Part shown: in pieces, positions 9,684 to 19,272 of the stretch
Layout of the letters: each line of letters begins with the position of its first letter
Position numbering within the stretch: position 1 is the stretch's first letter
Source: Planctomycetota bacterium
Lineage (GTDB): Bacteria; Planctomycetota; Planctomycetia; Planctomycetales; Planctomycetaceae
DNA: 64,000 bases
Assembly: GCA_027623235.1 (NCBI GenBank)
Contig: JAQBVJ010000028.1
Coordinates: 1 to 64,000 of the forward strand
Direction: 5' to 3'
Notes under the pieces: model-generated
The model's database searches: none
What the model was told of the DNA's origin: nothing
Seen by the model: only the letters and a program-made list of their open reading frames with translations
Translations under genes and position numbers: made by a program

Positions 9684-12600
9684 ATGACCAACGAACGCGG
9701 CACCAACGGTCCAGACAATTCCGAATCGGAACTCATCAGGTCACTCGGTGAGCTTCCCGACGACGTCCTTAAGGAACTCGAGCAGCTCTCGCCCGATTTT
9801 CTGAAGTCGCTGGCGAGTCTTTCGCCGAGGGCACAGACCACTCTCACCCGTCTGCCGCTCGGGACGCTGATTCAACTGTCTGCTCTCTCGCCACCGACAC
9901 TGGAGTGGCTCGGGTCGGTTGCTGCGAGTGGCGTGGGTGGACTGAACCCCGACGCATTGTCGCACTTCACTCGCCTGGCCCAGGAATCACCTGACGCACT
10001 CGTGAAGATGAAAAAGATTCCGCCGGTCGCGATTCAGGTGTTTGCCGCGGTGCCGGCAGACGTGTTGAAGAGTCTGGTCCAACTTCCCATGGAACTGCTT
10101 TCACAATTGCCGGCCGTTTTTCGAGCGACTGGTGAGACGATTGAGGAAGTGCCGGTCCATCTGGCGGCAACACTCGATGAGCTGCCAGCGAATCTGATGT
10201 CGACGCTTGACATGCTTTCCCCGGCGGCGCTCAGCGCGCTGGCCAGCCTCGATGCCGGGACAATGGCGTCGCTGGGCCAGCTTGACGATGCGGCTGTGGC
10301 TGCGCTGACTTCGATCCCACCGGAATTGCTCACCACTCTGGCTGAAATTCCGCCTGAGTTGCTCAGCGCGGTACTGGAGCTTCCGGTCGGGGTTGCGGGA
10401 AGCCTCAACGACATTCATCCGTCTGTTTTCGCAGACATCGCCGCCACCGGTCCGAAGTCGAGGTCGGCTGTTCCACAGACGCTGTTTATGAAGCTCGGGT
10501 CGCTCGACAGTTCCGACGGATCGATGCTCGGCCGACTGGCCCGCGAAGCACGATCGATGCGCGACATTCGCGACGACGCGTCGGCTGCTGAAGCCAGTGA
10601 ACTGGGAACTCTGCCGGAGCTGACAGCCGAACAGAAAGCCGAAGTCGTCGCGGTGGCGGAAAAAGCAGAACAGGACAGGAGCAAGAAGGCTGCTGACGAT
10701 CTCGCCGCATCCGCCCGGGAAGGCTTCGCACTGGAAGACGAAGGCAACACGGATGACGGAGAGCACGCGGTCTCAGGCGGCGAAACGATCGACGACGACG
10801 AAGGCAACTCGCAAACCATGGTCGTGGACAATGGCGGCCGGGAATATGACGATCCCGGCGCGACTGTTCAGAGCGACGAGTTTGCCAGTATCGACCCGGA
10901 AGGCGACAGCGACGACAGCTATGGCGCAACGGTCCAGTCCGATGAATTCGCGCCCGCCGGAGACATTTCTGACGAGAGCTTCGACCAGACCGTTCAGTCG
11001 GACGAAGGCTGGTCCGCGGACGGCATCAGCGTGTTCGACAACAGCGATCTTGAAGATGACGCCAGCGTTGATCAGGCCGCTCCACCTAACGCGAATGACG
11101 GAGGCTTAGCGACAGCTTCTGACGGTGACGAAGGCGACAGCTACGCACAGACGATGCAGTCTGACGAAGGCTGGTCCGAAGACGGCCTGAGCGCGCTGGA
11201 TCGAAGTGACGAAGACGCCAGTTTCGATCAGACCGTCCAGTCCAACTCGTTCGACGGCACTCTGGACGAAGAAGGTGACAGTTATGGGGCAACCGTCCAG
11301 TCGGACTCGTTTGACGGCACGATGGGAGCCGAAGGCGACAGCTACGGGGCCACTGTTCAGTCCGATTCCTTCGACGGTCAAATGACCGACGAAGGCGACA
11401 GCTACTCACAGACCGTGCAGTCTGACTCGATTGATGGCGACCCGGACAGTTTTGGCCAGACGATTGCGTCGGGAGTTTTCGGTGCCGGTACCGGCGGCAT
11501 TCTGGGTGGCCATCTGACTCAGGCCGAATCGAATATCAAGGATGCCTGGAAAGACCAGGGGCCGACTCAAACCCGGCCAGAGCCGCAACGGAGAAAGGGC
11601 TCGTCCACCTCATCAGCTCCGGGCACGCTGGTGATCACAACGCGGCAGCTCAGCACGAAGAACATCGACGACTACAACAAAGGTCGTCGTCCGCCCGAGC
11701 CACTGGAACCGGAATATGAACTGATCAAAGTGCTCGGCGAAGGCGGCATGGGAATCGTGTTTACGGCGAGGCAGCGATCGATCGACCGTGACGTCGCCCT
11801 GAAGATGCTCAAGCCGAAGACGGCTCGCGACAAAGATCAGCGAGCGAAGTTCCTTTCGGAAGCGGTTGTGACCGGCGAGCTCGATCATCCGAACATCGTT
11901 CCGATTTACGATGTCGGTGCGACCGAGGATCAGGCGCTGTTTTACTCGATGAAGAAAGTCCAGGGCACACCCTGGCTGGACGTCATCAAAGACAAATCTG
12001 TTACGGAAAATCTCGACATCCTGATGCGCAGCGCGGATGCCGTCGCGTTTGCTCATTCCCGAGGTGTCATTCATCGTGACCTGAAGCCGGAAAACACCAT
12101 GCTTGGTGAATTCGGCGAAGTCCTCGTCATGGACTGGGGTCTGGCGTACACGGTGAAGGACGAATTCAGCAAGTCGGAAAGCATCACGTCCAGCACCAGC
12201 ATGGGCGGAACGCCAGCATACATGGCTCCGGAAATGGCGACGGGCCCGATCAGCAAGATCGGCCCACAAAGTGACGTTTATCTGCTGGGTGCGATTCTGT
12301 TTGAAGTCGTAACGTCGCGGCCGCCCCACGCTGGCAAGAACGCGATGAAGTGTCTGATGGCTGCGGCTCTGAACCAGATTCGCGAACCGGATCCGGAAAA
12401 GTCGCTGCTCAACGATCCGACGGGCGAGCTCCAGGAAATCGCCATGAAGGCGATGGCAACGGAGCCGAAGGATCGGTACCAGACGGTTCGGGAATTTCAG
12501 ACGGCGATTCGCGAATACCAGTCGCATCGTGAGAGTGTGACGCTGTCATCTCGAGCTGCTGCCGACCTGAAGAAAGCTCGCCAGACGAACGACTACCAGG

Positions 12601-15600
12601 ATTACTCCAAGGCTCTCTTTGCGTACGAAGAAGCTCACTCAATGTGGGAGGGCAACGGCGCCGCGGCCGAAGGAGTTGTTGAAGTCAAATTCGCTTACGC
12701 AGCGGCAGCCGAAGCGAAGGGCGACTTCGACCTGGGCATGTCACTGCTCGACCAGAAGGTTCCTCAACAGCAGGAAATGTACTCCCGGTTGAAAGCGGCC
12801 GCCGACGAGAGAAACGCGCGGCAGGCCCGCATCGAGAAAATGAAGAAAGTCGGCATCGGGCTGGTCGCCTCGATCCTGGTGATCATTTCTGGCGCAACCT
12901 ACGCTGTGAACGAGCAACGGAAAGAAGCTCTCTCTCAGCGAGAAATTGCGCAACAGAAAGAAAAGGAAGCAGTCAAGCAGAAAGGAATCGCTGAAGAACA
13001 GCGAGGGATAGCGCAGAAAAACTTTGAAGAAGCCGAAACTCAACGAAAGGAGGCGGTCAAGCAGACCGGCATCGCCGAGACGCAGCGTGAGGAAGCAGAC
13101 AAACAGCGACTCGCTGCAGTGAAGGCTCGTGACGAAGCTGAAATGCAGCGGAAGCTGGCGGTCAAAGCCAAGGACGACGCGGTCAAAGCACAATTGGCGG
13201 AAGCGGAAGAGAGAAAGAAGGCCGAACTTGCCCAGGCGAAAGAGGCAAAGGCGAAGATCGCTGCTGTGAAGGCTAAAGACGAGGCCGTCAAGGCCAAGGA
13301 TTTGGCTGTCGTGGCTCAGATGAAAGCCGAAGCAGCGGCCATCGCTGAGAAGAAAGCGAAGGATAGCGCCGTGAAAGCGCAGCTCGCAGAAGCGGAGCAG
13401 CGAAAGAAAGCCGAAGAAGCCACGGTTGCCGAGGCCAAAGCGAAAGATGCAGCCGTCATGGCGAAGGACGCGGCGGTGAAAGCTCAGCTTGCCGAAGCCG
13501 AGGAACGGAAGAAGGCCGTAGCCGCGCAGATTGCTGAAGCCAAAGCCCGCAAGGAAGCTGTCTATCAGGCTTACGTGGCGAGCATCGGTCTGGCCGATTC
13601 GCAGATTCGTGAGAACGCCTTCGATGCCGCTTTGAGTGTGCTCGAAGACCCGAACCGTTGCCCGCCGGACTTGCGGAACTGGGAGTGGGGTCGGCTGTGG
13701 CATCTCTGCAATCAGGGCAAAGGCACGTTCAATCAGAATGCTCCTGTGGATGCGATCGCGATTTCTCCAGACGGCTCACAGTTTGTGACGGGTGGCTGGG
13801 ATGGCCGCGCCGTGATCTGGGATCGCTCGACCGGAAAAGAAATCCTCTCGCTGGCTCATAACGGCGAAGCCGTAACGGCCGTTGACTGGTCGCCCAATGG
13901 CGAGTGGATCGTCACCGGAAGTAACGATCGGAAAAACGGCTACGTCCAGCTCTGGAATGCGAAGACTGGCGACCGAGTCGAACGCAGCTTCGGCGCTCTC
14001 GACGGGTCGGGTGAGTCGCATGTCGGGCCAGTGCTCAGCGTCAGTTTCTCGCCGGACGGCAACTCAATCGTGACCGGTTCCGACGACACGACCGCGCGGC
14101 TCTGGGAAGCTGCGACCGGCAAACATGTGCGACTGTTCTTCCGTCATCTCGGCCCCGTGTGGGATGCCGAATTTGACCGGGAAGGCAAACGTATCGTGAC
14201 TGCGAGCGGTGACGGCACCTCGATCGTGTGGGACGTCGCGACGGGAACGAGCAAGCCGCCGTTTACCGGACACGACGGTCCGGTTTACACCGCAGCGTTT
14301 TCCCCCACGGGACCGAATGTCGCGACCGGTGGTTACGACCGACGAGTACTCCTCTGGAATCCGGGGACGCTTAAGGAATTTGATTTTTCGAACCTGGAAT
14401 CAAAAACGGCGAAGGTCGTCAACGATCCTCAGTACAGCCCGCTGGATGGTCATTCCGCTCCGGTCCGTGACATTCAGTTTACGGCGGACGGCAACCAGCT
14501 GGTCAGCGGCAGCGACGACAACACCGTCCGGCTGTGGAGCATGGAGACGCTCAAGGATGAAAAAACGTTCCGCGGTCACAACGGTTCGGTCCGGTCTCTC
14601 GTCCTTGCCGACCAGGATTCCATCATCCTGACGGCCAGCAAAGACAACCGAATCAAGCAGTGGAACATCGAGCAGTACGCCGAAGTGCGGGTCCTGCACA
14701 GCCACGTTCTGGATGAGCACCGTGCTGAGGTGCTTTCCGCAAGGTTCTCGAAAGACGGCCGCCGCATTGTGACGGCCAGCAAGGACCGATCGGCTCTGAC
14801 ATGGAATTCCGACACGGGGAAACGACTGGCACAGTTTGCGGAAGGGCATCAGTTCCTGACGTCGTCTGCGGTTGTCTTTCCCAACGGCAAGTGGATCGCC
14901 ACAGCCGCGGCCGATAACTCGGTCCGCGTCTGGGATCTGGATTCGGCCACGCAGTTCTTCTCGCTGGAACCTACCGGCCGTGCAGCAGCCCTGGCCGTCT
15001 CGGCCGACAACAAGTGGCTGATGACCGGCAGTGAAGATACGAAGGTCGGCCAGGAAAGCCGCTACTCGGCAAAGGTCTGGAGTGTGGACACGCGAGAGCT
15101 GGCCTTCGAGCTGACTGGCGAAACGGCGAAAGGCTACCGGGGTCATCTCAGCGAAGTGACTGCGGTCGCGTTTTCTCCGAATGGGCAACTGGCTCTGACC
15201 GGAGACGTGCGCGGCCGCGTGATTCTCTGGGATCTGAAAACGCGGACGATCAAGCACGATCTGGAAGGCCACAGCCCTCGCTTCAAGATTTCCGCCGTCG
15301 CCTTCCTGAGCGACGGGTCGAGAGCTCTGACAGCGTCCTTCGACAAGACGGTCGCTCAGTGGGACATCGCAACCGGTCAGGAAATTCCCGGGGCGATCCT
15401 GCGTCACAACGACGCGGTCACGGATCTGAAAGTCCGCAAGGGAGACCGACACGCGGTCACGACCAGTCGTGACGGATTGATTCGTGTCTGGGACCTTGGG
15501 ACCACGACACAGCCGATCGCGACTCTCAAGGTTGAAGGCCAGCCGCGGGCCGTGTCGATCTCCGCCGACGGGACTCGCGCGGTGGCGTCGACAGAACGTC

Positions 15601-16718
15601 CGAATTCTTTGAGTGTGATTCGCCTCGACGGGCTCGACAAAGCCGCGGCGAATGGAACGCTTCAGCTGGCGGCCGAACGAACGGTTTCGCTGGAATCGCA
15701 GCGTCAGCTGGGTGCGGCCGTGTTCACGCCGGGAGTCGGCAGCAACCGCGTTGTCGTGCTCGGCGGTGCAGAGGCTCGACTTCTGGATATCACAACCGGC
15801 AATGTCGAAGTAACGTTCAGTCCGCTGGGCATCGTTGCTTCCGCCAGCTTCTCAACGGACGGCAAGTGGCTGGTCACGGCGAGCTGGGACCGAACGGCCC
15901 GCATCTGGGATGCTGAGACCGGCACGGACATTCGCAAACTCTCTGGTCCGGACGGCCACCAGGGCGACGTTCGGTCAGCAGTCTTCTCGCCGGATCCCGA
16001 CAGTCGTTATGTCCTCACTGCGGGTGAAGATGGACGTGTCATCGTCTGGGAACGGGAGTCCGGCCAGATACGAATGGTGATCGCCGGTCACAATGGTGAG
16101 GCGACCGGCGCTTCGTTTTCCACCGATGGCAGGCTGATCCTCACGTCGTCCGCAGACGGCACGGCCAGAGTCTGGGATGCGTCCGGTCTGTGGGCGGAAG
16201 GCGCTGCCAAATCCGTCGAAGCGACCCAGAAGATGATCCTGAACGGCCATCGAGCCAGCGTTCTCTCGGCCACATTCTCGACCGATTCGTCGAGCATCGT
16301 CACGACCAGTGAAGACGGTACGGCGATTGTCTGGGACGCCACTTCGGGGAACCAGCTCTACACGCTCACCGGCCACACCGCGGCCGTCACAGCCGCTGCG
16401 TTCTCGCCGGCCGGCGACCGAGTGGTCACGGCAAGTAACGATGGCACGGTGAAAATCTGGGACGCTCGCCGAGCCACGGTGGACCCGGAGCAGGTTGCTG
16501 CTGCAGACGGTGACGCAGGTGAGAAGACAGACTCGGGCCGGAAAGAGATTCTGACTCTCGCCGGCCATTCGCGAGAAGTGACGTCGGTCGCATTCTCGCC
16601 CGGCGACGGTCGTTACATCCTGACGGCGAGTGTCGACGGCAAGGCGATCCTGTGGCTCACCATGGACTGGGAACTTCCCGCGAAGGAAGCCACGGGAGTT
16701 GCTGCCGCCGTGGAATAG
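9684..16718 (+). CDS. Ser/Thr protein kinase with N-terminal helical repeat, TVQSD array, TM helix, coiled coil and WD40 propellers
   Basis: This is a 2344-aa multidomain kinase. Residues ~15-255 form a Leu/Pro helical repeat of the type LPxxLLxxLxxLPPELL. Residues ~350-600 are acidic and carry nine copies of a [AQ]T[VMI]QSD-like motif. The kinase domain (~674-945) has the Gly-rich loop LGEGGMGIV, the ATP-binding Lys in VALKML, the catalytic HRDLKPEN near residue 797, and DWG in place of DFG. A single TM helix lies at ~1055-1075, then an Ala/Lys/Glu coiled coil to ~1300. From ~1352 there are about 21 WD40 repeats, enough for three seven-bladed propellers. The topology suggests a cytoplasmic kinase and an exported coiled coil plus propellers, i.e. 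an envelope sensor; this is inference. Kinase-WD40 fusions are known in planctomycetes. ATG 9684 is the first in-frame start in a hydrophilic N-terminus. Confidence 0.9.
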   Translation: MTNERGTNGPDNSESELIRSLGELPDDVLKELEQLSPDFLKSLASLSPRAQTTLTRLPLGTLIQLSALSPPTLEWLGSVAASGVGGLNPDALSHFTRLAQESPDALVKMKKIPPVAIQVFAAVPADVLKSLVQLPMELLSQLPAVFRATGETIEEVPVHLAATLDELPANLMSTLDMLSPAALSALASLDAGTMASLGQLDDAAVAALTSIPPELLTTLAEIPPELLSAVLELPVGVAGSLNDIHPSVFADIAATGPKSRSAVPQTLFMKLGSLDSSDGSMLGRLAREARSMRDIRDDASAAEASELGTLPELTAEQKAEVVAVAEKAEQDRSKKAADDLAASAREGFALEDEGNTDDGEHAVSGGETIDDDEGNSQTMVVDNGGREYDDPGATVQSDEFASIDPEGDSDDSYGATVQSDEFAPAGDISDESFDQTVQSDEGWSADGISVFDNSDLEDDASVDQAAPPNANDGGLATASDGDEGDSYAQTMQSDEGWSEDGLSALDRSDEDASFDQTVQSNSFDGTLDEEGDSYGATVQSDSFDGTMGAEGDSYGATVQSDSFDGQMTDEGDSYSQTVQSDSIDGDPDSFGQTIASGVFGAGTGGILGGHLTQAESNIKDAWKDQGPTQTRPEPQRRKGSSTSSAPGTLVITTRQLSTKNIDDYNKGRRPPEPLEPEYELIKVLGEGGMGIVFTARQRSIDRDVALKMLKPKTARDKDQRAKFLSEAVVTGELDHPNIVPIYDVGATEDQALFYSMKKVQGTPWLDVIKDKSVTENLDILMRSADAVAFAHSRGVIHRDLKPENTMLGEFGEVLVMDWGLAYTVKDEFSKSESITSSTSMGGTPAYMAPEMATGPISKIGPQSDVYLLGAILFEVVTSRPPHAGKNAMKCLMAAALNQIREPDPEKSLLNDPTGELQEIAMKAMATEPKDRYQTVREFQTAIREYQSHRESVTLSSRAAADLKKARQTNDYQDYSKALFAYEEAHSMWEGNGAAAEGVVEVKFAYAAAAEAKGDFDLGMSLLDQKVPQQQEMYSRLKAAADERNARQARIEKMKKVGIGLVASILVIISGATYAVNEQRKEALSQREIAQQKEKEAVKQKGIAEEQRGIAQKNFEEAETQRKEAVKQTGIAETQREEADKQRLAAVKARDEAEMQRKLAVKAKDDAVKAQLAEAEERKKAELAQAKEAKAKIAAVKAKDEAVKAKDLAVVAQMKAEAAAIAEKKAKDSAVKAQLAEAEQRKKAEEATVAEAKAKDAAVMAKDAAVKAQLAEAEERKKAVAAQIAEAKARKEAVYQAYVASIGLADSQIRENAFDAALSVLEDPNRCPPDLRNWEWGRLWHLCNQGKGTFNQNAPVDAIAISPDGSQFVTGGWDGRAVIWDRSTGKEILSLAHNGEAVTAVDWSPNGEWIVTGSNDRKNGYVQLWNAKTGDRVERSFGALDGSGESHVGPVLSVSFSPDGNSIVTGSDDTTARLWEAATGKHVRLFFRHLGPVWDAEFDREGKRIVTASGDGTSIVWDVATGTSKPPFTGHDGPVYTAAFSPTGPNVATGGYDRRVLLWNPGTLKEFDFSNLESKTAKVVNDPQYSPLDGHSAPVRDIQFTADGNQLVSGSDDNTVRLWSMETLKDEKTFRGHNGSVRSLVLADQDSIILTASKDNRIKQWNIEQYAEVRVLHSHVLDEHRAEVLSARFSKDGRRIVTASKDRSALTWNSDTGKRLAQFAEGHQFLTSSAVVFPNGKWIATAAADNSVRVWDLDSATQFFSLEPTGRAAALAVSADNKWLMTGSEDTKVGQESRYSAKVWSVDTRELAFELTGETAKGYRGHLSEVTAVAFSPNGQLALTGDVRGRVILWDLKTRTIKHDLEGHSPRFKISAVAFLSDGSRALTASFDKTVAQWDIATGQEIPGAILRHNDAVTDLKVRKGDRHAVTTSRDGLIRVWDLGTTTQPIATLKVEGQPRAVSISADGTRAVASTERPNSLSVIRLDGLDKAAANGTLQLAAERTVSLESQRQLGAAVFTPGVGSNRVVVLGGAEARLLDITTGNVEVTFSPLGIVASASFSTDGKWLVTASWDRTARIWDAETGTDIRKLSGPDGHQGDVRSAVFSPDPDSRYVLTAGEDGRVIVWERESGQIRMVIAGHNGEATGASFSTDGRLILTSSADGTARVWDASGLWAEGAAKSVEATQKMILNGHRASVLSATFSTDSSSIVTTSEDGTAIVWDATSGNQLYTLTGHTAAVTAAAFSPAGDRVVTASNDGTVKIWDARRATVDPEQVAAADGDAGEKTDSGRKEILTLAGHSREVTSVAFSPGDGRYILTASVDGKAILWLTMDWELPAKEATGVAAAVE

Positions 16719-16745
16719 AGATTTCGCCAGATTCGACTGAACCTG

Positions 16746-16777
16746 ACGCCCTGTCGCTCTTGCGGCAGGGCGTTTTT
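16746..16777 (+). terminator. Intrinsic terminator after the kinase-WD40 gene
   Basis: Arms 16746-16757 and 16762-16773 pair over 12 bases with one G-T wobble and a TCTT loop. A run of five T (16773-16777) follows. It lies 28 bases after the kinase stop codon. Confidence 0.85.
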
Positions 16778-16960
16778 GTGTCGCTGCCACTGTCTGCGGG
16801 GAGAACCTGGCCCGACCTCTTCGGCCTGCGAGTCGCTTCCGCTTCAATAATCAGCGACGATTGATCCGTTGTCTGTCGAACCGGCCTTGCCCGTGTCTCA
16901 ATTCGCGAGCTCCGTCGACAGTGATCTGCCACCGCGTTGTCTGCTGACGAGGAACTGCTG

Positions 16961-19087
16961 ATGACCGTTCGAGCTGCTCTTTTAGTCACGACGCTTCTTT
17001 CATCGTCACTGATTCTCGCAGCGGATCCCGTCGAGCCGGCAAAGCGCGACACATCGCGAGGAGACGTGATGCTCGCCGCGTATTTCAAAGCGGAGACAAA
17101 ACGGCTGACGGATCGGTCTCTGTCAAAGATCCAGACGAAGGCCGACTGGGAGAAAGCTCGGCTCACCGAACGGAAGCATCTGCTGGAGATGCTCGGCCTT
17201 GACCCGTTGCCGGACAAGACGCCGCTCAAACCGGTCATCACGGGCACTGTTGAGGAAGAAGAATTCCTGGTCGAGAACATCCACTTTCAGTCGCGGCCGG
17301 GGCTCTACGTCACCGGCAATCTTTATCGACCGAAGAAAACGGATGGAAAGAAGCTGCCTGCCATCCTTTATGTCTGCGGGCATGGGCGAGTCATGAAGGA
17401 CGGCATCAGCTACGGCAACAAGACTCACTACCAGCATCACGGAGCATGGTTCGCCCGCAACGGGTATGTGTGCCTCACCATCGACACGCTCCAGCTGGGC
17501 GAGATTGAGGGCATTCACCATGGGACGTATTCGCACGATCGGTTCTGGTGGAATTCGCGGGGCTACACACCGGCCGGAGTCGAAGCCTGGAATTGTGTGA
17601 GAGCCCTGGACTATCTGCAGTCGCGGCCGGAAGTGGATGGCGAGCGTCTGGGAGTCACTGGTCGTTCCGGTGGCGGAGCATACTCGTGGTGGATCGCGGC
17701 GATTGATGAACGAATCAAAGTGGCCGTGCCGGTCGCCGGAATCACGAGCCTCCACAACCACGTCGTCGACGGGACGGTCGAAGGTCACTGCGACTGCATG
17801 TTCATGGTCAATACGTACGGCTGGGATTTCGCGCAGGTCGCGGCTCTCGTCGCACCCAGGCCGCTGCTGATTTCCAACACGGACAAAGACCGGATCTTCC
17901 CGCTGGACGGAGTCGTGGATGTCCACAAAAAGACCCGGCGGATTTACGACCTCTACGGAGCAGGAAACAACCTCGGGCTGCAGATCACCGAGGGTCCTCA
18001 CAAAGACACACAGGAACTTCGAGTCCACGCGTTTCACTGGTTCAACAAGTTTCTGAAAGGCGAGGATCCGCTCATTGAAAAGACCGCGGTGAAATTCTTC
18101 GAACCGGAACAGCTCAAAGTGTTTGACACGTTGCCAGAGGGCGAACTCAACACGACGATCGACGAAACGTTCGTGGCGCAGGCATCTGAAAACGACCTGA
18201 CGAATCAACCGGATTACCACCTGGACAACGGCGGAATGGCCGGGCTTCGAAAGCGGCTCCTGGCGAAGTGCTTTCAGGGATGGCCGCAACTTCACTTTCG
18301 CGGTGAGCTGAATTTGAAGCCGCAAGGCGACACGACACACGACGGCCTGCGGCTTCAGACGTTTGAGTTTGACAGCCAGGAACACGTTCCGCTGACTCTG
18401 TTTCTTCTGCACCGCGAAACGCTGACGACAGACGCAACCACTGATGTCATGCTGAATGTTCTCGATGAAGACGGATGGGGCGAGTTCGTCTCGCTGCTCA
18501 AAGAAAAGGGCTTTGCCGACGCCATCGCCGGAGAAGAAGTGGCCGCACAGCCCGCCGGAAAAGTGCCAGTTGCATCGCTCAATCCGCCGCCGTCCGAGAT
18601 GGTGATGGCGTATTTCTGTCCGCGCGGGATCGGTCCCACTGCCTGGGATCAGAACAAACGCAAACAGACTCAGATTCGCCGCCGCTTCGCGCTGCTCGGC
18701 CAGACGCTCGACGGGATGCGGCTCTACGATTTGTTGAGGGCGACACGGGCCGTGACCGAAAAATACGAACTGAGCAGTTCGAAGAAACGGCTCTGGGTCC
18801 GAGCGAAAGGCTCGATGGCCGCCATTGCACTTTACGCCAACGTCTTCGGAGGTGTCGTTCGTCACCTCGAACTTCACGACCTGCCGGCTTCGTACCAGGA
18901 CGGTCCTGAGTTCCTGAATGTTCTTCGCGTGACGAATATCCAGGAGGTCGTTGCTCAAAACGCCTATCGCCGGAAAGTCGTCATTTACGACAACGACCCG
19001 GAGAAATGGGCCGTCGCACGAAAACTCACGGAAATTCACAAACTGCACGGGTACGGTGGCTTCGAGATTCGTCCCGTCGTGAAATGA
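16961..19087 (+). CDS. Secreted alpha/beta hydrolase (acetyl-xylan-esterase-like)
   Basis: This is a 708-aa protein with a Sec signal peptide (MTVRAALLVTTLLSSSLILA). The N-terminal half is an alpha/beta-hydrolase fold of the dienelactone/acetyl xylan esterase type. It shows the nucleophile elbow GRSGGG (residues ~235-240), a likely acid in NTDKDRIFP and a likely base in GPHKD. The C-terminal 300 residues have no fold I recognise but are hydrolase-like in planctomycete relatives. The natural substrate, probably an acylated polysaccharide, is inferred from family habits. The ATG at 16961 is preferred over a TTG 24 bases upstream because it is preceded by GAGGAA and begins the signal peptide. 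The gene is flanked by terminators or gaps and is probably monocistronic. Confidence 0.8.
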   Translation: MTVRAALLVTTLLSSSLILAADPVEPAKRDTSRGDVMLAAYFKAETKRLTDRSLSKIQTKADWEKARLTERKHLLEMLGLDPLPDKTPLKPVITGTVEEEEFLVENIHFQSRPGLYVTGNLYRPKKTDGKKLPAILYVCGHGRVMKDGISYGNKTHYQHHGAWFARNGYVCLTIDTLQLGEIEGIHHGTYSHDRFWWNSRGYTPAGVEAWNCVRALDYLQSRPEVDGERLGVTGRSGGGAYSWWIAAIDERIKVAVPVAGITSLHNHVVDGTVEGHCDCMFMVNTYGWDFAQVAALVAPRPLLISNTDKDRIFPLDGVVDVHKKTRRIYDLYGAGNNLGLQITEGPHKDTQELRVHAFHWFNKFLKGEDPLIEKTAVKFFEPEQLKVFDTLPEGELNTTIDETFVAQASENDLTNQPDYHLDNGGMAGLRKRLLAKCFQGWPQLHFRGELNLKPQGDTTHDGLRLQTFEFDSQEHVPLTLFLLHRETLTTDATTDVMLNVLDEDGWGEFVSLLKEKGFADAIAGEEVAAQPAGKVPVASLNPPPSEMVMAYFCPRGIGPTAWDQNKRKQTQIRRRFALLGQTLDGMRLYDLLRATRAVTEKYELSSSKKRLWVRAKGSMAAIALYANVFGGVVRHLELHDLPASYQDGPEFLNVLRVTNIQEVVAQNAYRRKVVIYDNDPEKWAVARKLTEIHKLHGYGGFEIRPVVK

Positions 19088-19272
19088 CCGCCACAGGTTC
19101 GCAAATTCCGGCGAGAATCCGCTCGCTCTTCCGGTTTCAGACGCATATTCCATGCTGGTAGCGGACTGCCAGACACTGTTGTAGAATCCCGCGTTCGATT
19201 TCTGAACCGTTGTTTCTGCGCGCCGCCGACCGGATATCCGGGCGCGGCGCGGCCCCTCACAGTGAATGCTCC

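Noticed and set aside
9684-16718. Considered as two genes, a kinase and a WD40 protein
   Set aside because: The frame is continuous through the TM helix, coiled coil and WD40 region with no internal stop, and kinase-WD40 fusions are known in planctomycetes.
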